DNA from: Verrucomicrobiota bacterium
GTDB lineage: Bacteria > Verrucomicrobiota > Verrucomicrobiia > Opitutales > Opitutaceae
Direction: 5' to 3'
Assembly: GCA_019136515.1 (NCBI GenBank)
Contig: JAGVUB010000025.1
Span: 54,924 to 118,923, forward strand
DNA: 64,000 nt
The notes under the pieces were generated by a model, which was not told the DNA's origin, searched no databases, and saw only the letters and a program-made list of their open reading frames with translations. Positions 1 through 8,966 of this stretch are shown here, piece by piece. Each line of letters starts with the position of its first letter. Positions within the stretch are counted from its first letter, which is position 1. The position numbers and the translations under genes are program-made.

Positions 1-1611
1 CGGCTCTTTCGCCGGGGCGGGCGGCTCGCTGGCCACCGGCGTCTCGTTCTCCGTCGGCACGACGGCCTCGGCGAGCGCGGCCGCCTCGGCCGCCGCGGTG
101 GCATGCTCGGCGGCCATCTCCCGGGCCTTGCGGCGCACGATCTCCAGCAACAGCTGCTCGCGCTCCCGATGGAGCGCCGCGCGCTCGGCGCCGTCCGAGA
201 TGTCGGCCGCGGTGGCGAGGGCACGAGCGGCGAGGTCGAAGTTCTCCAACTGGTAGCAGGCGGCGTGGGCGAGTTCGCGCAGGGCGCGGCGCACGTTCGC
301 CATGTAGTCGGTCCGGGCCCGCGGTCCGAGGTTGAGCCGGTCGGCGCCGGGCACGAACTCCTCGAGCAACAGCCGGTATGCCGCCTCGAACTCCGCCGCC
401 TCGGCGAGCGCAGGATCGGCGTTGGGATCGGCCGGCGGCAGCTTCTCGACGATCGCGTTGCCGTGCAGGATGTCCGCCGTCTCCTCGAGCCGGCGACGCA
501 CCTCCGGGGTGGCCGCAAGCGTGGTCAGGTGAGTCAGCCAAGGGAGCACCCCGCAGCTGTCGAGCGTACGGCGCTGGTAGGCGATGATACCCTCCAACGC
601 GGCATCGACCACGCGGGTGCTGATCTCGCGGTACACTTCGGAATCGCGCCCGCAGATGGCCTCGATCACCGCAAACTCGTCCGCCGCCTCGGCCAGCAGG
701 CCAGCCGTGAGCGCGAGGCCGACCGAGCCGTCGCCGGTGAGACGCCGCGCCGTGTCGCGCACCAGCAGGTCGACTCCCTGCACGACGCGAACGATCGCCG
801 CCTCGAGCGTACGCTCGGCCCGCGCGGGCACATCGTGCACCTGGCGGGCGAAACGCACATGCGCGGTGGACTCATGCCACTGCGCCTTCTGCGCGCGGTT
901 GATCGCCAACGCGGCGTGAATCGCGCAGAGCGCATCGGGCAAAGTGGCGCGGACCCCCTCCGCGAGGCCGGCGGGCAGGCGGGCGTCGTCCAAACGATTG
1001 ATACGCAGCTGGAACCGATCCCAGAACTCCTCGCTCGCCCGTACCCGCGCCCATTGGGTGATCGAGGTGTTCCACCATTCGGCGGTCGCCTCCTCGATCG
1101 GCGCGCCGGTGCGCTCGACCGAGAGCGCGGCCAGCTGGTGGAAGACCGCGAGGTTGTGCACGGCCACGATGTTTCCCGCGGCGGCCTCGTTCTGCCAGCG
1201 CAGGAACGCGGAGTCGGCATCGCCCGCGAGCAGCGCGTCGATCGCCGCGTCGCTGCCGTCCTCCGGGTAGTTGCTCGGCCAGAACCAGAAGAACTCGTGG
1301 AGCAGGCGGGTGAGCGTGTCCTTGAGCTGCTGGGCCGCGTCGCGCAACTGCTCGCTGCCCGGGGGCGGCTGGGGCGCGAAGGCCCAGCCGAACTCGGGTG
1401 CCCCCAGTTCCACCGAGAGTCGCAGCTGCTCGAGCCGGCGCTGGATCTCCCGGGCTCCGGCCAGCGAGGACAGACCGAGCCGCCGGAACGGTGGGCACGA
1501 GTCGATCAGCTCCTTGGCGACGGCCACGAACGGCGGCCACGGGACCGGCAGCGCCTGCGGTTCGGGCCCGGCCGGGGTATCCCCCTCGGGAGCAAAGACG
1601 TCATCGGGCAT
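1..1611 (-). CDS. Conserved hypothetical protein, 3' end missing
   Basis: Minus-strand gene that runs off the left edge; the first 537 residues are visible from ATG 1611 and no stop is reached. It is the last gene seen in the minus-strand run nrdR, hypothetical, HIT, this gene, 87 bp below the HIT gene stop. No signal peptide or membrane segment is visible. The protein looks helical, with an aromatic cluster FFWFWP at residues 107-112 followed by HNLAVFHQLAAL at 142-153. I have a weak recollection of a similar arrangement in J-domain-linked bacterial proteins, but no J domain (HPD motif) is seen here. The visible C-terminal part is Ala/Glu-rich, like a linker to a domain outside the window. 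Reality as a gene is well supported by continuous GC3-biased coding; function is unknown. Confidence 0.75.
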   Translation of the reverse strand, partial: MPDDVFAPEGDTPAGPEPQALPVPWPPFVAVAKELIDSCPPFRRLGLSSLAGAREIQRRLEQLRLSVELGAPEFGWAFAPQPPPGSEQLRDAAQQLKDTLTRLLHEFFWFWPSNYPEDGSDAAIDALLAGDADSAFLRWQNEAAAGNIVAVHNLAVFHQLAALSVERTGAPIEEATAEWWNTSITQWARVRASEEFWDRFQLRINRLDDARLPAGLAEGVRATLPDALCAIHAALAINRAQKAQWHESTAHVRFARQVHDVPARAERTLEAAIVRVVQGVDLLVRDTARRLTGDGSVGLALTAGLLAEAADEFAVIEAICGRDSEVYREISTRVVDAALEGIIAYQRRTLDSCGVLPWLTHLTTLAATPEVRRRLEETADILHGNAIVEKLPPADPNADPALAEAAEFEAAYRLLLEEFVPGADRLNLGPRARTDYMANVRRALRELAHAACYQLENFDLAARALATAADISDGAERAALHREREQLLLEIVRRKAREMAAEHATAAAEAAALAEAVVPTENETPVASEPPAPAKEP

Positions 1612-1698
1612 CGTGGTGGGGCGGGATCGGTCTCGTCACAGCGCGGCGGAACTCCGCGCGTGGGAATATTCTGGATGGGGGAAGGTGTGGCGGGAAAC

Positions 1699-2037
1699 TC
1701 AGCCGGGGGGCCAGCCCATCGGGCGGCGGCCCAGCAGGTGCACGTGCAGATGCGGGACCGACTCGCCGCCGTGCGGGCCGTTGTTGATCACGAGGCGGAA
1801 ACCCTCCTCGAGACCGAGCTGCCGCGCGATCGCCGCGGCGGTGAGCAGCAGGTGGCCGAGCAGCGGCTGGTCCTCGGCGGCGGCGGCGGCGACTCGCGGG
1901 ATCGGCTTCTTGGGAAACACGATCACGTGCACCGGCGCCTGCGGCTGGATGTCGTGGATCGCCAGGCAGAGACCGTCCTCATGCACGATGCGGGCGGGGA
2001 TCTCCCGGGCGATGATACGCTCGAAAATGGTGGCCAT
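1699..2037 (-). CDS. HIT family protein (histidine triad nucleotide-binding hydrolase)
   Basis: 112-residue cytosolic protein beginning MATIFERIIAREIPA, typical of Hint/HinT-type proteins, which hydrolyse adenosine-phosphoramidate-like nucleotides. The histidine triad is intact near the C-terminus as HLHVHLL, preceded by NNGPHGGESVPH. The first strand region (VHEDGLCLAIHDIQPQAPVH) also matches the family. Length is normal (about 110-120). I chose ATG 2037 rather than the in-frame GTG 27 bp upstream, because family members start exactly at this MxTIFxxI sequence. It lies 66 bp below the stop of an unknown gene and is probably cotranscribed with the nrdR group. Family call is certain; the physiological substrate is not known. 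Confidence 0.95.
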   Translation of the reverse strand: MATIFERIIAREIPARIVHEDGLCLAIHDIQPQAPVHVIVFPKKPIPRVAAAAAEDQPLLGHLLLTAAAIARQLGLEEGFRLVINNGPHGGESVPHLHVHLLGRRPMGWPPG

Positions 2038-2103
2038 GATTGGGCGACAGGGAGTCGAAACCAAACGCGGCCCGGAGTCGAGGCCGCAGCACCGCCCCGG
2101 CTG

Positions 2104-2625
2104 CTACAAAAACAGCAGAGTGAGCTGCGCGCGCTCGCGTTTGCGGGCGAGCGCCAGCGCGGCGAGGAAGTCGAGCACCTCGCGGTAGGCGGCGCGGCGG
2201 CGCTCGGTCCAGCGTTTCCCCGGCGGGCAGAACGTGGCGTGCAGATTCGTGATGAGCAGCGTCGCCTCCTGGTACGGCGCGAGGCGCCGCAGCGCCGCGA
2301 GCACCTGCTCGCGGGTCCACAGGGAATCGGGGGCGGCCGGACCTTGGGCTGCGTCGTAATGCGCGAAGCCGTGCCGCAGGTCGTCCTCGCCGCCAGCGAA
2401 CTTGCGCTGGAGCGCCTGCACCGCGGCGGCGAAGGCGGCGGGAGTCACCCCGGTCACGAGGGCGGCACCGGCGGCCGCGGTGGCCACCACCACCCCGCCC
2501 TGCTCCGCCAGCGCCTGCTCGATGCCCGCCTTCAGCTGCTCGGCCAGGTAGAGATCCTGCCCGGTCACTCCGGCGAAGACGGTGTTGAGCAGGTGCAGCG
2601 CGGGGAGATCGTGGGGCGAGCTCAT
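2104..2625 (-). CDS. Hypothetical protein downstream of nrdR
   Basis: 173 residues from ATG 2625, only 16 bp after the nrdR stop, so very likely cotranscribed with it. I do not recognise the family. The N-terminal half (to about residue 90) is Ala-rich and helical; the C-terminal half contains LWTREQVLAALRRLAPYQEATLLITNLHATFCPPGKRWTERRRAAYR-type charged sequence, ending in a hydrophobic LTLLFL. No clear signal peptide or membrane span. Codon use is the same as its neighbours, so it is a real gene of the host lineage rather than an import. Confidence 0.75.
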   Translation of the reverse strand: MSSPHDLPALHLLNTVFAGVTGQDLYLAEQLKAGIEQALAEQGGVVVATAAAGAALVTGVTPAAFAAAVQALQRKFAGGEDDLRHGFAHYDAAQGPAAPDSLWTREQVLAALRRLAPYQEATLLITNLHATFCPPGKRWTERRRAAYREVLDFLAALALARKRERAQLTLLFL

Positions 2626-2641
2626 GGGGCGCGGGGCGGCG

Positions 2642-3103
2642 TCAGGCCTGCTTCGGCTTCACCAACCGGTGGAGCTCGTCCATGAACTCGTTCACGTCAC
2701 GAAACTCCTTGTACACGCTGGCGAAGCGCACGTAGGCGACCTTGTCGATCGTGCGCAGGCGCGCCATGCAGGCCTCGCCCACCTCGCTGCTGGGTATCTC
2801 GGTGCCGAACTTCGCCTCCAACTGGTCGACGATGTCCTCGACGGCCATGTTGATCTGCTCGAGGTCGACCGGGCGCTTGTGGCAGGCGGCGCGGATGGCG
2901 CGCACGAGCTTCTCGCGGTCGAACGGCTCGCGGCGGCCGTCGCGTTTGATCACGACCAGATCCTCGCGCACGATCATCTCGGTCGTCGTGTAGCGGTGCC
3001 CGCACTCCAGGCATTCGCGCCGGCGGCGGATCGTGGTGCCCTCGCGGCTGATCCGCGAGTCGATCACCTTGTCCTCGATCGAGGTGCACTTGGGGCAGCG
3101 CAT
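2642..3103 (-). CDS. nrdR: Transcriptional repressor NrdR
   Basis: 153-residue zinc-ribbon plus ATP-cone repressor of ribonucleotide reductase genes. The N-terminal zinc ribbon is present: MRCPKC at residues 1-6 and CLECGHRYTTTE at about 31-42. The linker RRRRECLECG and the ATP-cone start VVIKRDGRREPFDREKL (about 50-66) match the family, which senses (d)ATP and binds NrdR boxes ahead of nrd operons. Length (about 150) is standard. Starts at ATG 3103. No nrd gene lies in this window, so its targets must be elsewhere. It is followed at 16 bp by an unknown gene, which makes that protein a candidate functional partner only by position. Confidence 0.98.
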   Translation of the reverse strand: MRCPKCTSIEDKVIDSRISREGTTIRRRRECLECGHRYTTTEMIVREDLVVIKRDGRREPFDREKLVRAIRAACHKRPVDLEQINMAVEDIVDQLEAKFGTEIPSSEVGEACMARLRTIDKVAYVRFASVYKEFRDVNEFMDELHRLVKPKQA

Positions 3104-3176
3104 GGGGAATGGACGATGGAGAAGGGGCGATGGTCGCTGGCGGACGAACCGGCCGGCGGCGAGTCGACGCGCGTTC

Positions 3177-3743
3177 TCAGTTCAACGTCAGGAAATTCTT
3201 CAGGAGCGTCATGCCCTCCTGCGTGGCGATCGACTCAGGGTGGAACTGCACGCCCCAGATCGGGAGCTCGCGGTGGCGCAGCCCCATGATCTCACCCTCG
3301 GCCGTCTCGGCCGTGATCTCGAGGCAGGCCGGCAGCGAAGCGCGTTCGACGAGCAGCGAGTGGTAACGCGTCGCGTTGAAGGGATTGGGCATGCCGCGGA
3401 ACACGTCGGTGTTCTTGTGCAGGATCGGCGAGGTCTTGCCGTGCATGAGCCGGTCGGCGCGCACGACCTTGCCACCGAAGTAGTGCCCGATCGACTGGTG
3501 GCCGAGGCAGACGCCGAGGATCGGCTTCACGCCCGCGAAGGCCTTGATGATGTCGAGCGTCACGCCCGCCTCCTTGGGCGAACACGGGCCGGGCGAGAGC
3601 AGCACGCGCTCCGGGTTGAGCGCCAACGCCTGCGCCGGGGTGATCTCGTCGTTGCGGAAGACCTTCTGCTCCACGCCCAGCTGGCCGAAGTACTGGACGA
3701 GGTTGAAGGTGAAGGAGTCGTAGTTGTCGATGACGAGCAGCAC
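3177..3743 (-). CDS. trpG: Anthranilate / aminodeoxychorismate synthase glutamine amidotransferase subunit
   Basis: 188-residue class I glutamine amidotransferase that supplies ammonia to chorismate-using synthases (TrpE and/or PabB). The start [18 protein letters not shown] is diagnostic. The catalytic cysteine lies in [11 protein letters not shown], and the catalytic His/Glu in VQFHPESI near the C-terminus. The family normally begins directly at the VIDNYDSF strand. The only suitable codon is GTG at 3743 (revcomp of 3741-3743); upstream in-frame codons would add an implausible 40-residue leader. No trpE, trpD or pabB is adjacent, so whether it serves tryptophan, folate or both (trpG versus pabA) cannot be decided here. 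It is 73 bp upstream of nrdR on the same strand. Confidence 0.95.
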   Translation of the reverse strand: MLLVIDNYDSFTFNLVQYFGQLGVEQKVFRNDEITPAQALALNPERVLLSPGPCSPKEAGVTLDIIKAFAGVKPILGVCLGHQSIGHYFGGKVVRADRLMHGKTSPILHKNTDVFRGMPNPFNATRYHSLLVERASLPACLEITAETAEGEIMGLRHRELPIWGVQFHPESIATQEGMTLLKNFLTLN

Positions 3744-4240
3744 GGGCGGAAGGGTCGGAAGCGTTGGGAAACAGGTCAAGCGCCCGCCCGGGCGAGTTAT
3801 TGACAATCGCAGGCGTCGGCCGGGCGCATCTTCCGTTCTCAACGACCGCTTCCCGCTCGATCTCAACCCCGAGCCACTACCGCGAGGGACTTGCGGGCGG
3901 CGAGGTGCACCAGCACCAGCCGGCCAGCACAGGCCAGTGATCCTGCTGCCCTGTCCGGCGGCACCGTCAGCGCTACAGGCAACGGCCAGCGCTGTCGCGC
4001 AGGGCCCCGCCGATGCGGCGCCCCAATTTTCGCCAACGCGCCCTGCAGCCGGTCAAACCGCACCGAAGAACCACCCAGCCCAACCTATTCCACTCCGCGT
4101 AATCTCCACGTCCCCACCGACCGTTTCACCCACCGTTGGTCTTGATCGAGGCGGGAGCCATTGTCGCCGCCCCCGCCGGCGACGCCAGCTCCGCCATTTC
4201 CGCCTTGCCGTCACCAACCATCGGCGACGAGCATGCCGCC
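3744..4240. other. Divergent intergenic region, 497 bp
   Basis: Gap between the minus-strand amidotransferase gene and the plus-strand M16 protease. A TTGACA hexamer lies at 3800-3805 on the plus strand, but no convincing -10 follows at the right spacing. No RNA structure, repeat or coding stretch with the GC3 bias of neighbouring genes was recognised. It presumably holds the two divergent promoters. Confidence 0.4.
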
Positions 4241-7060
4241 ATGGCCAAGCTGTGGATGGTGCTCGCCTTTCTCGCGCTCAACCTGCTCGCCCGCGGAGGC
4301 GACACCGCCATCGCGCCGCCGGCCTTCCGGGCGCCCGATGACAGGAGCGCGTACCGCCGTCTCGTGCTCGAGAACGGCCTGCGCGTCCTGCTCTGCTCCG
4401 ACCCCGATCTCGTCATCGCGTCCGCCGCCGTCGCCGTCGATGCGGGCTATGGCGACGATCCCCTCTCGCGTCCGGGACTGGCTCACTATCTCGAGCACCT
4501 GCTGTTCCTCGGCTCCGAGAAATACCCCGACGACAGCGAGTTCATCCGCACGGTCACGGCGAATGGCGGCGACTTCGCAGGCGAGACGAAAAGCGACCAC
4601 ACTATCTTTGCCTTCACTACGCCCCGCGATGCCTTCGAATCTTCGCTCGACCGGATGGCACAGTTCTTCATCGCCCCGCGGTTCGATCTCACCGCAGCCG
4701 AGCGCGAACTCACCGCGATCGAGAACGAATTCGAACGCCACCGCGACAACGACGTCGCCCGTCGCCAGTTCGTCTCGCTCGAGCTTTACGAGCCGGGCTC
4801 GCCCGAAGCCCGCTTCCCCATCGGGAATCGCGCCACACTTGCCGGCACCTCCCGCGACGAGGTGGTCGCCTTCTACCAGGCACGCTACAGCGCCGACCAC
4901 ATGGCAGTGGCACTGCGCGGCCCCATGCCCTGCGAACAGCTCGAAAAGCTCGCTCGCGCCTGTTTCTCCTCTGTGCCGCGCCGGACGGTGGTCGCCAGGC
5001 AGCCCCCACCGGACACCCGCCCCGCCCAGGCAGTCGGCCGGTTTGCACAAATCGTCGCCAGTGGCGGCCAGTCCATGCTGTTCCTCGAGTTTCCAGTCGG
5101 CGCCACGCGGTCGCAGGTCGTTTCCAAGCCCGCCGAACTGGTCGCAGCGGTCCTCACCGCCCCTGGCTCCGGCAGCCTCATCGAGCACTTCCGTGCCGAA
5201 GGCCTCGCCCTCGGGTGCGAGGCCTCCATCGAACACTGCTCTGAGGACCGCAGCTCGCTCATTCTCCCAATCACGCTAACCGCCGCCGGGCGCACTCGCC
5301 CCGAGCGGGTGCTGCAATTGGTCTTCGCCCGTTGCGAACGTCTCCGCGCGGCGCCGTTTCCCACCGACGCCTTCAACGAACAGAGTTTCCTCGCCGCCAA
5401 GCAGGAGGCGTTCCGGACCGGTCTCGCACCGCAAGCGCGAATCGCCACCCTCGCAGCCAACGCGCTGCTCCATCCCCTCGAACTCGCAGAGCGCGTCCCC
5501 TTCCTCTGGGAGGAGCCCGACGAAGAGGCTTACCGAAAGGTCCTCGCCGCACTCCGACCCGACAACGCAATCGTCTCCCTGGTTGCACCGGATGTCGCGA
5601 CCGACCGCAAGGAGCCCTACTACGGGTTCGCGTACAGTTGCGCCGAGCTTGCCGCCGAGGGCCCGCACGCCCCCACTCCCACGCCGGCGGATATCGCCGC
5701 GAGCCTGCCCCCGGAGCCGAATCCTTTCATCGATGGCAACGTCCGATTGCTGGGGGAGCAGCCGGTGCGCGTCGTCGACGAACCCGGACTCACCCTACAC
5801 CATCTGGAGGTCGACAAGCCGCGCCGCCCGCTGGTGGCCTACCGCTTCGTCATCCACCCGGGCACCGGCACACTCGACCCGCAACAGTTCTGCCAACTCG
5901 TGCTCTACCAAGGTCTGATGATCTCCCGTTTTCCCGCCCACGACCAGGCGCTCGCCGCCGGAATCACGTGCGAACTGACGTTCACCGCCGACGGCTTGGT
6001 CGTCTCCGTCTCCGGTTTCAGCGGAGGCACCGAGCGCTTCCTCGAACGGTTGTTCGCGCGCATGGCCCAACCTACCGTGGAGCCCGCCGCTTTCGCGGAA
6101 CTCCGCGAGCACCTCGAGAACATGGCGCAAGATGCCAACCGGGCCGAAGCCCTCGATCTGGTGCAGATGCGTTGCGCCGGGGTGGTGAACTCTCCGGGGA
6201 TCTCGATTGCGGATTTCGCCGCGCCGGCACGCCGCACCACGCGCGAGGAGGTTCTCGCAGTTCCGCGCACGCTCTTCGGCCGCTGTCACATCGAAGCCAT
6301 CGCCTGCGGCAACGTCGACGCCGACGATGCCGCGCGTCTCGCCCGATCGCTCCGAGACCAGCTTCGTGCGCGACCGGCGTCGCCGAAGAAGGTCGTCCGC
6401 TCCAGGTTCCTCCAACTGCCGGCGGGCTCCACCGTGGTCGACACCGCCACCGTGCCCGGCTCCAACTCCGCCGTGCGGCTCGCGTACCTGACCGGTGATG
6501 ACACTCATGAGCTCCGGGCCGCCTTGGCGGTCGCCCATCGTTTCATCAAAGGTGATTTTTACGCCGAGCTCCGCACGCGCCAGCAACTCGGCTACCGGGT
6601 CGCAACCGGCGTGGCCAGCGAACCTTGCTTTCTTGGCATCATCGGAGATATCCAGTCGGCGGAGCACGCCAGCGACCTTCTCCGCGACCGAGTCGAAGCA
6701 TATTTCAGTGACTTGCCGCGCCGTTGGGCCGCGGTGACGCCCGAGCAGTTCGAGGCCATCCGGGCTGGCGCACGCAGTTCGCTCGAGAGCAAATCGGTCG
6801 ATCTCGCCGAAACAGCGGAGAAGTTTTGGGAACTCGCGTACAACTACGACCACGACTGGGATCGCGATTCGAAGATCCGTGACGCACTCGACGCCCTCAC
6901 GCCCGAGCGCATCGGCCAGATTCTCACCGAGCTTGTCGCCCCCGCCACGCGCCGTCTCGTCGTCGTCCAGCTCACCGCCAAGGACCACCAGTTGAAGGAG
7001 CCGCCCGTCCCCACGTTCACCGACCGCGCGGTCTGGATGAAGACCCAGACCTACCGCTGA
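4241..7060 (+). CDS. M16 family (insulinase/pitrilysin-like) zinc metalloprotease, secreted
   Basis: 939 residues with the full-length architecture of protease III/insulysin: an N-terminal catalytic M16 domain, a middle domain and an inactive C-terminal repeat. The inverted zinc motif HxxEH appears as HYLEH in LAHYLEHLLFLGSEKYP (about residues 85-100), and the distal glutamate in LTAIENEFERHRDND. The start MAKLWMVLAFLALNLLARGG is a plausible signal peptide, so the enzyme probably acts in the periplasm. An in-frame TTG at 4136 would add 35 residues that hide this signal, so ATG 4241 is preferred. The C-terminal part keeps the substrate-groove signature LRTRQQLGYRV seen in insulysins. It probably degrades small peptides. 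It stands alone between divergent and same-strand neighbours. Confidence 0.93.
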   Translation: MAKLWMVLAFLALNLLARGGDTAIAPPAFRAPDDRSAYRRLVLENGLRVLLCSDPDLVIASAAVAVDAGYGDDPLSRPGLAHYLEHLLFLGSEKYPDDSEFIRTVTANGGDFAGETKSDHTIFAFTTPRDAFESSLDRMAQFFIAPRFDLTAAERELTAIENEFERHRDNDVARRQFVSLELYEPGSPEARFPIGNRATLAGTSRDEVVAFYQARYSADHMAVALRGPMPCEQLEKLARACFSSVPRRTVVARQPPPDTRPAQAVGRFAQIVASGGQSMLFLEFPVGATRSQVVSKPAELVAAVLTAPGSGSLIEHFRAEGLALGCEASIEHCSEDRSSLILPITLTAAGRTRPERVLQLVFARCERLRAAPFPTDAFNEQSFLAAKQEAFRTGLAPQARIATLAANALLHPLELAERVPFLWEEPDEEAYRKVLAALRPDNAIVSLVAPDVATDRKEPYYGFAYSCAELAAEGPHAPTPTPADIAASLPPEPNPFIDGNVRLLGEQPVRVVDEPGLTLHHLEVDKPRRPLVAYRFVIHPGTGTLDPQQFCQLVLYQGLMISRFPAHDQALAAGITCELTFTADGLVVSVSGFSGGTERFLERLFARMAQPTVEPAAFAELREHLENMAQDANRAEALDLVQMRCAGVVNSPGISIADFAAPARRTTREEVLAVPRTLFGRCHIEAIACGNVDADDAARLARSLRDQLRARPASPKKVVRSRFLQLPAGSTVVDTATVPGSNSAVRLAYLTGDDTHELRAALAVAHRFIKGDFYAELRTRQQLGYRVATGVASEPCFLGIIGDIQSAEHASDLLRDRVEAYFSDLPRRWAAVTPEQFEAIRAGARSSLESKSVDLAETAEKFWELAYNYDHDWDRDSKIRDALDALTPERIGQILTELVAPATRRLVVVQLTAKDHQLKEPPVPTFTDRAVWMKTQTYR

Positions 7061-7181
7061 GCCACGCGAGAAGCGGCATTCGAGGCGAAGACCGCTTGCC
7101 TCTGCCTTCGCAATCCATGCGGGATCGCGCCCCGCCTTCCGCTTGCGTCCCGGCCCGGCCGCCGGTTTTGCTCTCCGGCCC

Positions 7182-8324
7182 ATGCCGTCGCATTTCGAAC
7201 TCCTGCTCACCGACACCGCCACCGCCGCGCGCCGCGGCCGGCTGCGCACCCGCCACGGCACCATCGAGACGCCGATCTTCATGCCCGTCGGCACGCAGGC
7301 GACCGTGAAGGCGATCACGCCCGCCCACCTGCGCGAGATCCACGCCCAGATCATCCTCGGCAACACCTACCACCTCAATCTTCGCCCGGGCTCCGACCTC
7401 GTCGCCAAACTCGGAGGTCTCCACAAGTTCATGGGCTGGGACGGCCCCATCCTCACCGACAGCGGCGGCTTCCAGGTCTTCTCGTTGGCGAAGCTGCGCG
7501 ACATCCAGCACGACGGCATCGCCTTCCAGTCGCACCTCGACGGCGCCAACCTCTTCCTCGGCCCGCGCGAGGTCATGCGCATCCAGCAAAACCTCGGCTC
7601 CGACATCGCGATGGTCATCGACGAATGCCCGCCCTGGCCCTGCACCCGCGACGAAGCCGCCGCCGCCGTCGCCCGCAGCCGCCGCTGGGCCGGCCAATGC
7701 CTCCAGATCGCCCGCGACACCGGCTGGCTCGACGCCGGCCACCACCTCTTCGGCATCGTGCAGGGCTCGACCTTCGCCGATCTCCGCGCCGAGGCCGCCG
7801 CCGGTCTCCGCGAACTGGATTTCCCCGGCTACGCCGTGGGCGGCGTGAGCGTGGGCGAACCCGAGCCCGAGATGCTCCATCAGGTCGGCGCCACCACCCC
7901 GCACCTGCCCGCCGACCGTCCGCGCTACGCCATGGGCCTCGGCACCCCGCCGCAGTTGCTCAAGATGATCGCGCTCGGCATCGACATGTTCGACTGCGTG
8001 ATGCCCACCCGCGTCGCCCGCAACGGCCTCGTCTTCACCACCGACGGCCCGATCAACCTGCGCAACGAGAAGTTCCGCGAGGACCCGCGCCCGATTGTCG
8101 ACGGCCTCGACAACTACTGCTGCCGCCACTTCAGCCGCGCCTACCTGCGCCACCTGCACGTCGCCGGCGAGATGCTCGCCGGCACGTTGCTCACGATCCA
8201 CAACCTCCACTTCTTCCTCGATCTCATGGCCCAGGCCCGCGCGCATATCGAAGCCGGCGACTTCGCCACGTGGTCGGCGGCATGGATCAAACGCTACGAA
8301 GCCGGCGCGGCGGAAAAGGCGTAA
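7182..8324 (+). CDS. tgt: tRNA-guanine (queuine) transglycosylase
   Basis: 380-residue TGT, which exchanges guanine-34 for preQ1 in GUN-anticodon tRNAs. Conserved elements are present: TPIFMPVGTQATVK, the nucleophile region LTDSGGFQVFSL, ILGNTYHLNLRPG and FDCVMPTRVARNG. Starts at ATG 7182 (MPSHFELL); the upstream in-frame GTG-type extension is not family-like. Odd point: the zinc site. The usual CxCxxC appears as DGLDNYCCRHFSRAYLRHL, so the first two zinc cysteines are replaced by Leu309 and Asn311. The third (Cys314) and the distal His are kept, and there is an extra Cys313. Whether zinc is still bound is an open question. No queC/D/E genes are nearby. Confidence 0.96.
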   Translation: MPSHFELLLTDTATAARRGRLRTRHGTIETPIFMPVGTQATVKAITPAHLREIHAQIILGNTYHLNLRPGSDLVAKLGGLHKFMGWDGPILTDSGGFQVFSLAKLRDIQHDGIAFQSHLDGANLFLGPREVMRIQQNLGSDIAMVIDECPPWPCTRDEAAAAVARSRRWAGQCLQIARDTGWLDAGHHLFGIVQGSTFADLRAEAAAGLRELDFPGYAVGGVSVGEPEPEMLHQVGATTPHLPADRPRYAMGLGTPPQLLKMIALGIDMFDCVMPTRVARNGLVFTTDGPINLRNEKFREDPRPIVDGLDNYCCRHFSRAYLRHLHVAGEMLAGTLLTIHNLHFFLDLMAQARAHIEAGDFATWSAAWIKRYEAGAAEKA

Positions 8325-8550
8325 GGGAACGAGCGGCACCGCCTGACTGGAGTACTCGGTCTCGCACCCGCATCACTCCTGCATGGGCCCGGCGAGTGGA
8401 CCTGCACCGGCTGGGCCTTCGTTCCCGGTCCGCCGTTCGATCCGACCTCGCCCTGCGAAGCCGCCGGCGAAGCAGGGGCTTGCTCAACGGGAGTCGTGTT
8501 CACCTTTCCGCTTCGTTCCGAGCGAACACAACTCAGTGTTGGCCCGACTT
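8325..8550. other. Convergent intergenic region with imperfect inverted repeats
   Basis: 226 bp between the ends of tgt (plus) and a minus-strand hypothetical gene. It holds an inverted repeat CCCTGC/GCAGGG at about 8451-8477 and GTGTTC/GAACAC at 8496-8529. Either may contribute to transcription termination, but neither is followed by a clean T-run. No gene was seen. Confidence 0.3.
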
Positions 8551-8955
8551 TCAGTCGCCTTTGATCTCCTCGAGCAACTGCTTCGCGGCCAGAACTGCGT
8601 CGGTGGCTCTCAGCACATCAACCGAGCCCACGACACCAGTCGCCGCGTGAGCTTTCACCACGGCCAACTTCTGTTCGTACAGCTCAACGATCATCATCTG
8701 CTGCTTGAGCTTCTCCTCCTTGGTGACGGCAACATCCCGCCGGAACGAGAACAGCGCCAGCTTCGCTGCAAAGACAGCACCTTCGTCACCGACACCGCTG
8801 GCAACCCTGGCCTCCTCTTGGGATACGATCTGCGCCAGCACAACGTCGCGCTCCTTGAGCAGCTGGGCATGGGCCGCCGCATCGCCAAGGACCGCGGCGC
8901 CCGGTAGAATGAGCAACGCCACAAACGCGAGTAAACGGACGGGGGCGGTTTTCAT
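8551..8955 (-). CDS. Small exported helical protein with TolC-like heptad repeats
   Basis: 134 residues from ATG 8955, beginning with an apparent signal peptide (MKTAPVRLLAFVALLILPGAAVLG). The mature part is two long amphipathic helices that resemble the coiled-coil repeats of TolC-family outer membrane efflux proteins. One carries ASGVGDEGAVFAAKLALF and the other ATGVVGSVDVLRATDAVL, both with the G-x-(D/V)-x-x-x-A pattern of TolC helices. It is far too short to be a TolC channel (usually above 400), so it is a single helical hairpin. It lies 11 bp downstream of a membrane protein gene on the same strand, and the pair is probably an operon. Function unknown. Confidence 0.75.
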   Translation of the reverse strand: MKTAPVRLLAFVALLILPGAAVLGDAAAHAQLLKERDVVLAQIVSQEEARVASGVGDEGAVFAAKLALFSFRRDVAVTKEEKLKQQMMIVELYEQKLAVVKAHAATGVVGSVDVLRATDAVLAAKQLLEEIKGD

Positions 8956-8966
8956 ATGTGTTCGGT

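Noticed and set aside
103..2685. Open reading frame of 860 codons on the plus strand
   Set aside because: It is antisense to trpG-side genes nrdR, HIT and two hypothetical genes with recognisable families. High GC3 on one strand removes stops on the other. The same applies to the long antisense frames at 13720-15591 (over cstA), 32061-35078 and 35171-36727 (over the beta-helix genes), and 47017-49893.
3800..3830. TTGACA hexamer as a promoter for the M16 protease
   Set aside because: No matching -10 at 16-18 bp, and it lies more than 400 bp from the start codon.
4136..4240. TTG start that extends the M16 protease by 35 residues
   Set aside because: The ATG at 4241 begins a plausible signal peptide; the extension would bury it.
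8451..8479. Hairpin after tgt as a Rho-independent terminator
   Set aside because: The stem is short with a long loop, and no T-run follows.
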